This document shows positions 44,766-55,452 of a DNA stretch of 64,000 bases, piece after piece. The first letter of the stretch is position 1; the number at the start of each line of letters is the position of its first letter. Source of the DNA: Coix lacryma-jobi var. lacryma-jobi (lineage: Eukaryota; Streptophyta; Magnoliopsida; Poales; Poaceae); the NCBI GenBank assembly GCA_009763385.1, contig CM019825.1:115811131-115875130 (forward strand), in the 5' to 3' direction. The translations under genes and the position numbers were made by a program. The notes under the pieces were generated by a model, which saw nothing but the letters and a program-made list of their open reading frames with translations, was not told where the DNA came from and did no database searches.

Positions 44766-46727
44766 CAATCTTGATGTTTGGACTTTCTTTGACCGATTGG
44801 TGACATTGGCTTTTGCTAAGTTCTCATACTTAGCTAGAAACTCCACAAAGCTAAGCTTTGGTCTTCTATTCTTTTGCTTGTCACACCTTTACCTCCAAAA
44901 GCTTTTTGAGCATCCTCCTTCTTTTCTCCATCTCGATAGACATGCTCCACAGGAGGATCCTTAGCCAATTCCCCTTGCTCAATGGGATCAATCGACCTTT
45001 GCTTTAGCTGGAGAGATTCTACCTGCCCCCTAGTGTCTTCTGGAATTGTGATAGCTTTGTTGTCCTCTAGAATGCCTTCATCTTGTAATTTTTGGACAAC
45101 AACCTTGTCTTCACTTGAGGGCTCCACATCTCTCTCTTGGGCATTCGAGTCTTGAACTTTGAGTGAATCGGCTGATGCAAGCCGATTCGAAACTCACTTG
45201 CCATCAGGACCAATTGAATCCAATTGGTTCATTTGAGTTTCAAAAAATCTCAATCGTCCTTTATTAATGGCCGATTGGATCACTCGACGAAACACATTGC
45301 AATCAGAAGTATTATGATCAAAAGAATTGTGCCACTTGCAATATGTAAGCTCTTCTAAGTTTTGAATAGATGGCAAAGCATAGTGATCAATGATTTTAAT
45401 AAAATTATTCTTCAGCAAGATATCAAAGACATGATCACAAAAAGTAAAATCAAAGGTGTACTTTGATTTCTTCAGTCGATTCTTTTGTGGAGTCGGCTTT
45501 AAAGCTAGGCAAACGAAGGGATCAGATTTAATATCAATTCATTCGGCCATACCTTTGTAACTGCTTTTGGGAAGCTTTATCTTCGACACCACTATCGACC
45601 TTGCCATATGGCACAATATGTTGGCTGATAGAATCTGAATTTATTTTAACATTACCAAATAAAATGCTATTCTCAATCGGTTTTTTACAACTACTAGCAA
45701 GGATATTGCCTATGTATGCAGACATTGAAATAGTATGACCAGATTAGAATTTGAGCAAAATATTCATATTTGGTACCTTATTGATCAAGTTGGAGAAGCG
45801 TAGGTTCTTGGTTTGAATGACGTTGCTCTTCATCTCCATAGAAAGATCAACAATAGGTGTCGAATCACCCAAAAGCACTTTGGTAGTTACTGGAATAGAG
45901 GAAGTCGGTTTAGCCGATCGGAAGTCGGCTCGACCGACTTGGGCACTAACATGTAAGGCAACAACAGGGGGAGTCGGCTTAGCCGACTTAGAAGTCGACC
46001 TAGCTGACTCTGGTCAAGTAGTAATCGGCTCAACCGACTCTAAAGTTGGCTTAGCCGATTTTGGGCAGGCAAGTTGTCCTTCTTTCTCGCTTGTAGGGAT
46101 TTGATCTTCATCAATGATGTGGTAATCATTGGATAAGCGTATAACCCCTTTAGCTCTTGAAAAATCAAGTCTAGCCGTTTTCTGGCGCTTTTCATGTTTT
46201 TCAGTAGCAAGACTTGCTTTTTGAGTTGCGATTGGTTCAGAATGGATATTATGTTGTTCGGCTTTGGTAGCCGAACCTTCGCTTACATCCGAACTGACTT
46301 TTTCTTTCATGCTCATTAACAATGCCCTTTTAGCCGATGACTCAGTAATAATCGACCTTTTGTCATTGGTCTTTCCAAAGTATTCATAGAATAACTCCTC
46401 TAATCTAGACCACGACCAAATAGTACATTCGGTTAAAGATGTAAACCACGCAAAGGCAATACCAGTGAGAGATAAAGGAAAATTTCGCACTCTCATATAG
46501 TCCTTTTTACCGGCAAAAACCAATTGCGAAAGATAAATACTAATATGTTCCACAGCGGTCTTATCATCTTCACCACTAAATTTATAAAAATTAGGCTTCA
46601 CCACTAAATTTATAAAAAATAGGTACCCACCAACCATCAGGAGCCTCCAAGTAATCATAGCATAATGAGTACGGTCTATGATAAGCGGGAACCTCCCATT
46701 TAGAGGAGCCATAAGGATTTCTAGCAT
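44766..46727 (-). pseudogene. Tat-like Ty3 element gag (right of Tekay insertion)
   Basis: Minus-strand fragments in order: 46014-46727 has a gag core (FYKFSGEDDKTAVEHISIYL, then AWFTSL and WSRLEELFYEYFG), as in Ty3-type Retrotrans_gag domains. 45194-45418 has a zinc-binding-like CX2HX9C motif (CKWHNSFDHNTSDC). 44834-45127 is acidic, and a frame runs into the Tekay insertion (FLAKYENLAKANVTNRSKK near 44780). Separate frames and stops between the pieces show decay. Near 45895-46075 the DNA is a run of AGTCGGCT-AGCCGACT palindromes encoding SAKPT-like repeats. Its missing continuation is at 31231-32140. Confidence 0.65.
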
Positions 46728-47253
46728 GAGCTAAATCTTCATCGATTCTGATTGATTTGAGAGTAACATATGAAGCCGAATCACGATTGTTAACATGCAC
46801 ACCCATTGCTAAATTTTTATTGATTCGGCTATAGTTATCGGTATCATGTGGAGTCGAATCATAAGCACTTGCACTTAAATGCTTTGCTGAATTTTCATGC
46901 ATTCGGCCATAGTTATTATCAACATATGAGGCCGAATTATGAGTAGTAGCAATTGCATTTGATGTTGGATTTTGAGAGCAATTGACTAAATAATTATCAT
47001 TGTCACAGTCAATTCTCTCATTCATCGGCATGTCTTGTGGTGGAGCCACGTATTGTGAACTTATAGCCGATGAATTAGAATTTACATGTATGTTGCTAGT
47101 AGCATCAAAATTCAAAGAATTTATAGTTGATATCGGCTCTTGACCATAATATGTATGATTATGATATGTATGACGAGGAGCATTAGCAAAAGTATTAACC
47201 GATGCAACATATCTTCTATCATTATGACTAGCAACACCAACATAAGAGTTCAT
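46591..47253 (-). pseudogene. Tat-like element, N-terminal asparagine-rich leader of gag
   Basis: Minus-strand ORF of 220 codons rich in Asn, Ser, His and Tyr, with repeated patterns such as DSTPHDTDNYSRINK and SASYVDNNYGRMHEN (an imperfect repeat of about 28 residues). It overlaps the gag core ORF in another frame at its end (FYKFSGE appears in both), suggesting a small duplication or frameshift near 46600. Probably the disordered start of the Tat-like gag; no known domain recognised. Confidence 0.45.
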
Positions 47254-47586
47254 GGAACTTGCAAAATAATTATTATAACCATAAGGTGTATTTGCAAGTT
47301 GTACCTCAGGGTAATTGTAGTAGTTTTATGATGTGACACCTTGGTACTCCATGATTTCGCGCTTGACCGCCTTGCTGAATTTGCTAATATGTAGCACGTC
47401 GTGTTGCAAAATAGCAAACGAGATCACAAGGGGTTAAAACTAGATGTGATCGGCCTTTTGGGCCGAATACAACGGTAATGGCGAGCACAAGAAGATAGAT
47501 CAATGAAGGATAGGGCTAGGTCAAGAAGATTCGGCTGCAAAGTAGAGCCGGAGCAAATTCTTCCCCAATGGAGTCGCCAAAAAGTG
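47254..47586 (-). mobile_element. Tat-like element leader with primer-binding site
   Basis: Untranslated leader between LTR and gag on the minus strand. A PBS-like sequence TGGCGACTCCATTGGGGAA lies at 47561-47579; TGGCGACTCC-type sites are common in plant Tat-lineage Ty3 elements. It is seven bases from the LTR. Confidence 0.6.
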
Positions 47587-48100
47587 TGTTGACGCCGGAA
47601 GTGTTCCGGATCACACACCAGCTAGGGCTTTGGACGCCCGGGTTGCCATGGACCAAAGCACACAGCGAGGAAGTCACACTTACGCGGTGAAGGACGGCTA
47701 GGTTTACAAGCAAACCGGCAAAGGATAGCTATCGCACTTACATGGCGAAGAACGACTAGTTTTCGGGCAAACTAGCAAAGGAACCGTCGAAGCTCTCGCC
47801 CGAGAGGGACCCCGTCAGGGCATGGACGTCGCCGGGTTGCCCTAGGTCGGCCGACGAGCCTAGGACGCCATCCTTGGGCGTCAGATCAAGGGATGAACAA
47901 CATGAGGTTGGAGAAGAGGGTACAAGATGGAAGTCTCTCAAGAGGTCTCAAATCTCTGGAAGTCTCTCAAGAGGTCTCAGCCATCTTGACGATAGAAACT
48001 TAATGATGGAGTTCATTATATGCTTGTGACACTCCATCTTGACGACATAAACTTGATGGTGGAGTCCATTATACGCTTGTGACACTTTTAAGTGTCAACA
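47587..48100 (-). mobile_element. 5' LTR of Tat-like element
   Basis: 514 bp starting TGTTGAC and ending GTCAACA on the plus strand, giving short inverted ends TGTTGAC/GTCAACA. An internal imperfect direct repeat of about 65 bp lies at 47975-48085 (CATCTTGACGA, then TTGTGACAC). The partner LTR is not in the window, so the TSD cannot be checked. Confidence 0.65.
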
Positions 48101-48422
48101 GGCGTCCTATTGTTTCACGTAGGAGTCCTACCGAGATCATATCCATGGATGTCTACGTACTACTGTCACTCTCCGTAGGCCACTTGCCCACTTGAGGACT
48201 GTAATAGATCGAGAATGTTAGTAGTTTGGGGATGAGATGGGATTCGATGATTTCATTCTATTTTTCATTCATGTGATCGTGCCAATGTTTTGTTGAGGGA
48301 ATGGATTTTTTTGGTTCGTGTGATTCTTGAGTCAAAGCGATGGATGGACGAATAGATCTAGGAAGATTTGGTGAGGTGTCCATATCACCTATACCTCTTT
48401 AATTGTAAACGTCACTACTAAT
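48101..48422. other. Intergenic sequence, nothing recognised
   Basis: 322 bp of mixed composition with no ORF, repeat or RNA signal that I can support. Confidence 0.5.
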
Positions 48423-48479
48423 TCTCTCAACATGCAAGTTGTCCACCTCAACAATACATTATCTTATGCAATTAAAATC

Positions 48480-49084
48480 CACTAGCACAGATGATATCCA
48501 CGTCAGCAAGACACGTAAACATTTTATTGCCCACGTCAATACGCCTAGGCTTTAGCCCCGGTTGGGAAGGGGCTTTAGCCTCGGTTTTTCCAACATGCCT
48601 AGGCTTTAGCCCCGGTTGGGAAGGGGCTTTAGCCCCGGTTTTTCCAACCGGGGCTAGCAATCCGGGACTAAAGGTGGGAGCCTTTAGCCCCGGGACGAGA
48701 AAAATAAATGTGCGTTTGTGAGATTCGAACTCAGCACCTCTCGCCTCACGCACGTTTACCAACTGAGCTACACAACTCACGTGATATAGTTCTGAACGTT
48801 TTTGTTTTGAATTCACTCGGGAAGGACCTTTAGTCCTAGTTGGTAACACCAACCGAGACTAAAAGGGTCTTTAGTCCCGGTTGGTAACACCAACCGGGGC
48901 TAAAAGGTCATCTTTTAATCCCGGTCGGTATTACCAACCGGAACTAAAGGTTGCGCGTTAGTAATACCAACCGGGACTAAATGTTCACCTTTAGTCTCGG
49001 TTGGTTTTACCAACCGGGACTAAAATTCTTTAGCCCCAGACAGCTCAGTTGATAGATCGTCCGAAGGCCTATTCTGTTGTAGTG
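48480..49084. mobile_element. Small CACTA-like non-autonomous DNA transposon
   Basis: 605 bp. The left end reads CACTAGCACAGA and the right end, reverse-complemented, CACTACAACAGA (10 of 12 identical). The interior holds many copies of CCGGTTGG and GGGACTAAA in both orientations, an arrangement common in grass CACTA-type and related elements. No transposase. The flanking triplets (ATC, CAC) do not match, so a TSD is not confirmed. It contains the tRNA-like segment at 48700-48783. Confidence 0.55.
48700..48783 (-). ncRNA. tRNA-like sequence with pol III A and B boxes and T5 terminator
   Basis: On the minus strand: TAGCTCAGTTGG (A box, 48759-48770), about 26 bases further GAGTTCGAATC (B box, 48722-48732), and a run of five T (48700-48704) about 17 bases beyond. 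D-loop and T-loop sequences are canonical. I cannot form a full 7-bp acceptor stem or a clean anticodon arm, so it is a tRNA-derived sequence rather than a functional tRNA. It lies between the GGGACTAAA repeat blocks of the CACTA-like element. Confidence 0.55.
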
Positions 49085-49483
49085 CACGTAATCTATTTGC
49101 ATTTATTTATAACAATTTATATATTCTAATTTTATATAAAATTATTCCTAATTTTCGTAGCAACGCGTGGGGTATCCCTCTAGTTATCCACTAAATCCAT
49201 ATTATTATTTGGTACATCCATCTCATCCATTCCCTCACCAAAACATTGGACGTTGGGCCTACCAAAATGGATGGATCCACCTCACCGATGAGCGCTTGGG
49301 CCTCAGCGCCGCTCGCTGAGGAGTCCGGCGGGTGCTTGTCTTGTTTGGACGTTTCGGGCTGGGCAGCACGAAAACGAACAATTGAGCATACGGAAGCACG
49401 CACGAGAGGCTGCTGCCGCGGGATTCACAGCACTTGGCGAGCGAAAAAAGAGGAATGGCCAGTAGAGCGAGGTGAAGAATCTG
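49085..49483. other. Intergenic sequence with a Helitron-like 3' end
   Basis: At 49156-49184 the sequence CGTAGCAACG, then GGTAT and CTCTAGT, closely resembles 55423-55452. It matches the CTAG-T 3' ends of small grass Helitrons. I could not fix a matching 5' end (a TC start near 48423 is possible). The rest, to 49483, shows no gene. Confidence 0.35.
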
Positions 49484-49845
49484 AGAGCAGCTCCAAGAGA
49501 TTAGTTAAATTCATATTCTAAATTTGATGATTTAGCTATTTTATATAATAGAAACATCTAACAAAACAAAGACTAATCCAACAACCTCTCTAAAATTCTA
49601 TTGGGCCCACTCCTGATCCTATCTTCCTCCTTTCGCACAAGCTATCTTTTATCAAGAAGACTGGAAAGTCGACAAGCGGCCTTCCGTCCAGGAGTCCGAG
49701 TGGGCACCGTATAGGAAAAGCCAACGGTGGTTGCTGCCACTCGCCCGCGTCCGCTTGGGAGTCTGCCATGGGCGCTGTTCCGGGGAGGCCAGTGATGGTT
49801 GCTGTGAATCGCTCGTGCTCGCCTAGGAGTCAGTAGCGTGCGCCG

Positions 49846-49850
49846 TTCAG
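49846..49850. repeat. Target-site duplication TTCAG, left copy
   Basis: TTCAG at 49846-49850 and 54547-54551 brackets the solo LTR exactly. Confidence 0.85.
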
Positions 49851-52800
49851 TGTAATACCTCTGGTGTTAAACATTAATTAAAATTCTAATTAAGTTGTTT
49901 AGTGTGCATAATCATTTGACATCATGGCATAAAACATTTCATGTTTAAAGCATAGTTGTGATTCTTTACCTGCTTTAATATAAGTGTTGCATGATCTTGT
50001 GTGATGCTTTCATAAAGTGATGTGGTTAGGTGTCACATGATATAATAAGTATGAGTAAAAACTCTTGTTTTAATAGCTCTTTTTATTTCCTTTTTAATAA
50101 GTCAAAAAGTAAGTCACATTTTAAAATGATTTCAAAAGCAAAGTTGTAGCTCTTGCTGAGAGATACAACTTTGTACTCAAAGTTTTCCAAGTTTTTTTAC
50201 AAAAGTTTAAATAAAGTTGAAATCTTTTAAATCCCAAATTTGACACCTAAACTACATTTCAAAAACTAAAAAGAATTAGAACTTGGTCCTTTAATCAAAG
50301 TTTTAGAGGAGATTAAAAGAAATAACTTTTATTCAAGTATATTTTCATGTTCTTGAGGAAAATCCAAAGTAATTTGAAAAGATAGATTGATTTAGTTTTA
50401 AATTGAAAATTAATTTCCAAAATCAGTTTTATCCCCTTTTCTATAGTTTTAAAATTAAGCACAATTGTGATATATGACCAAAAAAAAAGTTCTAGATAAT
50501 TTCATAAGGAACAACTTTTATATTGGAAAAATTTGAAGTTGTTCAGAAAATTCAAAAGTAATTTTGGATTAAAGTTTGAATGCATTTTAAATTCAAAATG
50601 TGATTTTAAAATATAGGCAGAATTTGGGTGTGCTTCTTAAATGAAAGTTGTAGATCCTAATTTTTGGAACAACTTTTATGTTGGGAATTTTTTGGGAGAT
50701 TTTGGGAAAGGCAATTAGATTTGTTTCTGCGCTACAGTAACTCGGGAAGGGGAAAACTGACGAGCAGAGCAGAGGTGCTCTGTACCTGGGCCGCCGCCAC
50801 CCTGACTTCGCCGGGTGCGCGTGCGCCATGCAGGCTGGCCGCGTGGTCGAGTCCGTGCTAGTGTGTGCACTTTCCAGAACCCAAGCCGGCGCCCTTCTTG
50901 CCTCTTCCATCTCTTTCCCTCTCTCTCTCTGTTTTTCCTCTGTTCTGCGCCGTCGCTGAGCAGAGCTCGGTCCGCCACCGACCTCATCTGTTGCCCTCAC
51001 GCCCTCTCAATCCATCTGAGTGTAGCCAAGGCTCCATAGCAACTACGAACCACTCTAGCGGTTGCTCACGTCGGATCTCATCGCCAGGTTAAGGCGGTCG
51101 CGCTGTTCGTCCTCACGGCCGTCTGGAGCGCCGCCGAGCTCCCCTTCGCCATGGCCAGCTCATTCCGGCGCAGCTCCGCCTCCTCTGTGCAGCGTCGAAG
51201 AGCCTTGGTGAGTCCCTAGTGCTCCCAAAGTCACCTGCTGGGCCGCTACCCCGTTGTAGCAGCCGGAGCGCCACCGTGCCGCTCGCCGTCGAGACGCCAT
51301 GGCCGTGGCTGTGTGTGCTCCCGTGCCCTGGCTGCCGAGCTAACCCTCTCAGATGTTGTGCAGGTCTGTCCTGAGCGCATATCTGTCCTCGATGACGCCG
51401 GCCAGCTCGTCGGCGACGAGCTGCTCGCCTTTCCCCGCCGGCGGTGTGGCTCGATCAAGGCAGGCAGAGTCGTTTTGACTCTGGTCCCGCCTGTCAGGGA
51501 GAGGGGTATAGAGAGGGTGAGTGAGAATAGGGTTTTCCTGGAAATGTTTATTTTGTGATGTTTATTTAATTCATAACTAATTCCCTGTGTGATAAAAATG
51601 TGAAACAAATTTTATTGTGTTCTTGATAATGTGCTCTATCCATAAAAGTTATGAATCTGAATTTTTTTTGGATAATTATTGTTGGTATTTTAAATATGTC
51701 TTTTAATTAATAAATGAGACTTTGATGATTTTTGTAGGCTTAGTTATATGTCCAAAAATCATGAAACTAATTTTTCTACTGTTTATACCATGTGCTTAAC
51801 CTTCACAAAAATTTTGAAGTCTTTTGGACAAAATAATTTTCATGCTAGTTTTATGCTTTGTTTATTAATTAAATAATGCATGAAACTTAAATAATTTGTA
51901 TAGGCTAAAATAAGGATCCAAAATTTATGAAATTTGTTTTGCAACTATTATTCACCATAACCAATCATCCCTAAAAGCTTGAGCTTAGTTTGGCAAAGTT
52001 TTGGTTAAACCCTAGATTCCATAATTAATTAATAAAGTATAGTAATGAAGTTTGTTTAAGTAGTTAATTAACAAAAATGATTAGAAAGGATTAGGACTAA
52101 CCTTTGTTACCTTAACGACCTTTTGTTGATATGTTGTATGTTATGATTTTGAATTGTCATGTATACCTTTGAAATGAATCAAGTGGTGCATTTGATCTTG
52201 TATGCATGAAAGGCTGAGGTTGCTAGATCAGTTCTCGTTAAGAGACTGTTTTCATGATTGTGATTCTGTTATCTGTGAATGAGTTGTATAGAGAAGTCAT
52301 AGCCAACTTCTATATCTAGCGTGTCCTAAAATTTCATGATTTTAGGCCTGCCAGATTAGGAGTTGTGGTTTTTATAATTCAGCAGGTTAGATCTGTCCTA
52401 TCTTCTGGACAGATTTCTGTAATGTAGTTGTTTGAGCTAATTAAGTTATGAATCACCTGATGGCCATAATAGGAACGTTGTAGTAAACTTTATAAGCTTT
52501 TCAAGATGTTAAGGATCACTACTTTTGGTGACCCATAGCTCCAGTTATGGGTGTTGAAAGTTGGATCAGTAAATCTGTACTAGTTCTGGACAGAAATGTT
52601 TATCCAAGTTAGTTGACCTAGCTGCCTATAGAACTAACCCTAGGTGGTAATAACAAGTTTATGGACAATTTGATGAGCTTTTCAAATTGTCTAGGATCAC
52701 CCCTTTTGGATGATGGTAGCTCTGGTTATGGTTAATAAACCATTAAGTTTAAGTTTGCATCTTGTGTGACTTTTGGTTATTGTTTGAAGACCATGAGACA

Positions 52801-54546
52801 CCTCTCATCTTGTGCTCCTATGGCTTGAGTGATGTTTTAATGAACCTTAGCCATCCTTAGTTGTCTTCCTAAAGGTGCTTGATGGAAGTTGTATGTGTAG
52901 CTAGGAATCTTAGTGGGTGAGTTGCAAGTTGGTTTTGTTGGTTTGCAACTTTACCGCGAAGGAAAGTTGTACTCGACTTCCCTTAAGTTTGTTTAATCTT
53001 ATGTTATAATTGTCCTGCACCTTAGTATACATCACATGGCATCATACTAAGCATACATCATTTATCTACGTGTAGTATCCGAGAGTGTTGGAGTCGTGTT
53101 GATCAAGCTTTGGTGATCACCCTTGTCGAACAAGCCTCGGAAGGAGATTCTTGTTGGACAAGCTTCATCGAGAAGACTTAACTTCTAGATGAAGGAACTA
53201 ACCTTTGTAGATCATTCTTGGATCCTATCTTCCCTGCAACAAAGGCAAGCCCCGGTTCATTTAACCATTTCCTTGGATTTACAATTACACTTATTTTCGA
53301 TAACCTGATGCATTAAATGTTTATCAAATAAATGCTTTAAACCTGTTAATGCATGATCAACCTTGTTATCGATATATCATTCATTGATACCTGCTTTATG
53401 CAAATGATAGAAATGCTTAGTCTTGCTTTATGAAGCTTTTGATAAATATTTTCAATGCTTATCGTTTTGGAATGATAATGAGAAAGAATGATGGTTGAGA
53501 CCAGACGGGCACCTGCGTCGACCCTTGGATCGGTGTAGGGTAACCCGGATGTGTCGGTTTATGGTTAACTGTTGTTGTCCTGCAAGATTGAGAAACTGTG
53601 AAGTACCGATCCTATGCTACGGTAAGCCCTACCTTGGTGGTTCTTAAATGAGAACGGCTAATCGCGCACTGGGAGTGGAGAGATGGCGGGAGTACTAGCT
53701 ACCCTCGTGGGTTAAAGTCCCGGATTGGAGGTGTACAAGTACTCTCGGGTGGCGCGGACCCGGTCTTGTTTAGAGGATCCGAGGCTGGGGTTGGTATATG
53801 TGTGATCTAGGGTCTACATATATCGTATGATCGTGGAAAACTCCTCGATCTGGTTTAATCGGTTCGAATCGTCGTGCTCCTTGGTTAAGGAGACTCAATC
53901 TTCTGACCTGCATCGTAGAATAAAAATGGAACTGGTTTAAGAAAGAATGACAATGATCTTTCACTAGTGTTCACTTTCAGTTCTTACCAAGTATTTAAAT
54001 GATTAAGTAAAATTTGGATCTAGGATTACTTTAGTAAGCTTTTATGCAAATGAAAAGTACTATTGAGCCTACCCAAACCAGCATGACCCTGAAGTCTTTT
54101 CTGTTGACGGATAAGTCTTGCTGAGTATCGACCGTACTCAGGGTTTGTTAACCCCTGTTACAGGTTTCTAATAGGTGATGTTGATCATGATCATGTCAGT
54201 GGGCTTGACGTGATCTGGTTGTTCTTGTTCTCCAACTTAGGTGCTCCACCTAAGTGTGATTCTGTAATACTATCCTGCTTCCGCAATACAAGTTATGTTT
54301 GTGTAAAAAGTAACTTATTCACGTTTTGTAAAAGTTTATCTATCTTGCTTCCGCACTCCGATGGTATGTTGTATCAACTTTATTTCGACCTTCATGATGA
54401 TGATCCTGTGGTTCGTGGATAATTCGGGTTTCTCTCGGGGACACCCGACAGATCTTTCCAGTAATGTGCTTCATTTGCACTGTCATTGGGCTCCTTATGA
54501 CGATGACGTGTGCAGGTGGGCCACATTAATGGGAGGTTCTGCCACA
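49851..54546 (+). mobile_element. Tekay-related solo LTR, 4.7 kb
   Basis: Starts TGTAATACCTCTGGTG and ends GGTTCTGCCACA, with 5-bp TSD TTCAG on both sides and no internal domain. The last part (from about 54110) resembles the end of the three-LTR element's LTR (TACTCAGGGTTTGTTAACCCC; GCTTCCGCACTCCGATGGTA). The short block AAGGCAAGCCCCGGTTCATTT (53233) is shared with both other Tekay-type families. Overall divergence is much greater than between those two, so this is an older insertion. The GC-rich centre (50750-51480) is where its promoter would lie. ORFs across it are not credible genes. Confidence 0.85.
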
Positions 54547-55026
54547 TTCAGGGAGGCCAAGATGTATGCTGCTGCCTAGGACTCCGGCGCAGGCGTCGTC
54601 CCAGGAAGCTTGTGGCCGAGAAGCACTCGCATCTTCTCCGAGGAGCTCTACGCGCCAGATCTCACTATACGATGCGCTCATAGGTCCTTCGAGGTATCCG
54701 TGGGCAGGCTGCGGACAGCGAATAGGGCCACATGCGCAGGAAGAGGACGCTGAGTACGCGGGAAGCCCCAATGGCGAGCGAGGCCGCGGCTCCATCTCTA
54801 GCGAGCGAATTTTTCGGATTGGAGAGCCACTAAATTTGGAGAGGCATTTACAGAGTCTGCTGGAGATGATTTTTGTCTAATAATAACTATATTTAGCTTT
54901 ACAAAATGATTTAGCCCATCTCTTGGAGATGCTCTTAGAGGTTTATTTTAGACAAAATTCTCCAAATTACAATAGATAACAAAAAAATAGACAGTCTCTT
55001 GGAGTTGCTCTTATTTAGAAGTGGAA

Positions 55027-55451
55027 TCTATAACTCTAATAAAGCTAACCCCCACTAGATTATTTCTCTCTTCATATCAGATGTTCGTATCATTTCTCAC
55101 TAAGTGACACCACTAAATGTTCTATCTCTTCCTACAAGGTGTTCATGTCATTATCCACTAAATTCATGTCATCCCTTATTAATTAAAAAATTTACATGTC
55201 ATCTCTATCACGTGAAATACTTTAAAGTCATCTGCATATGCTATTGTTTTATCACATGTTCTTTTTATAATATAATTAAATATTCTATTGTTTTTCTTCT
55301 ATTAGCTTATCGATTTTTTACCGGATTTGATACAATAAAATAATATGTATATATATACACACACGATCTACATAATATTATACAATAATATTATGTATAT
55401 AACCGATATTTTTAAGAAAATCCCGTAGCAACGTGCGAGGTATACTTCTAG
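55027..55451 (+). mobile_element. Helitron-like non-autonomous element (candidate)
   Basis: Begins TCTATAACTC directly after an A and ends CTTCTAG directly before a T, as Helitrons insert between A and T without TSD. The 3' part CGTAGCAACG...CTAG is shared with 49156-49183. Interior AT-rich, no ORF. There is no strong terminal hairpin. Confidence 0.4.
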
Positions 55452-55452
55452 T

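Larger units (their letters stand above)
49484..55011. mobile_element. Possible TIR DNA element, host of the solo LTR
   Basis: AGAGCAGCTCCAAGAGATT (49484-49502) and the reverse complement of 54993-55011 (AGAGCAACTCCAAGAGACT) match at 17 of 19 bases and sit in AT-rich subterminal DNA. A second, related copy lies inside (54926-54944, reversed). Without the 4.7-kb solo LTR the element would be about 0.8 kb and non-coding. No convincing TSD is visible, so superfamily and exact ends are open. Confidence 0.4.

Noticed and set aside
48706..48783. Functional tRNA gene
   Set aside because: A and B boxes are good, but the acceptor arms do not pair and the anticodon arm is poor, so it is listed only as tRNA-like.
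50593..51608. ORFs of 65-135 aa in the GC-rich centre of the 49851-54546 solo LTR
   Set aside because: Both strands are open; they sit in the LTR promoter zone and show no family resemblance.
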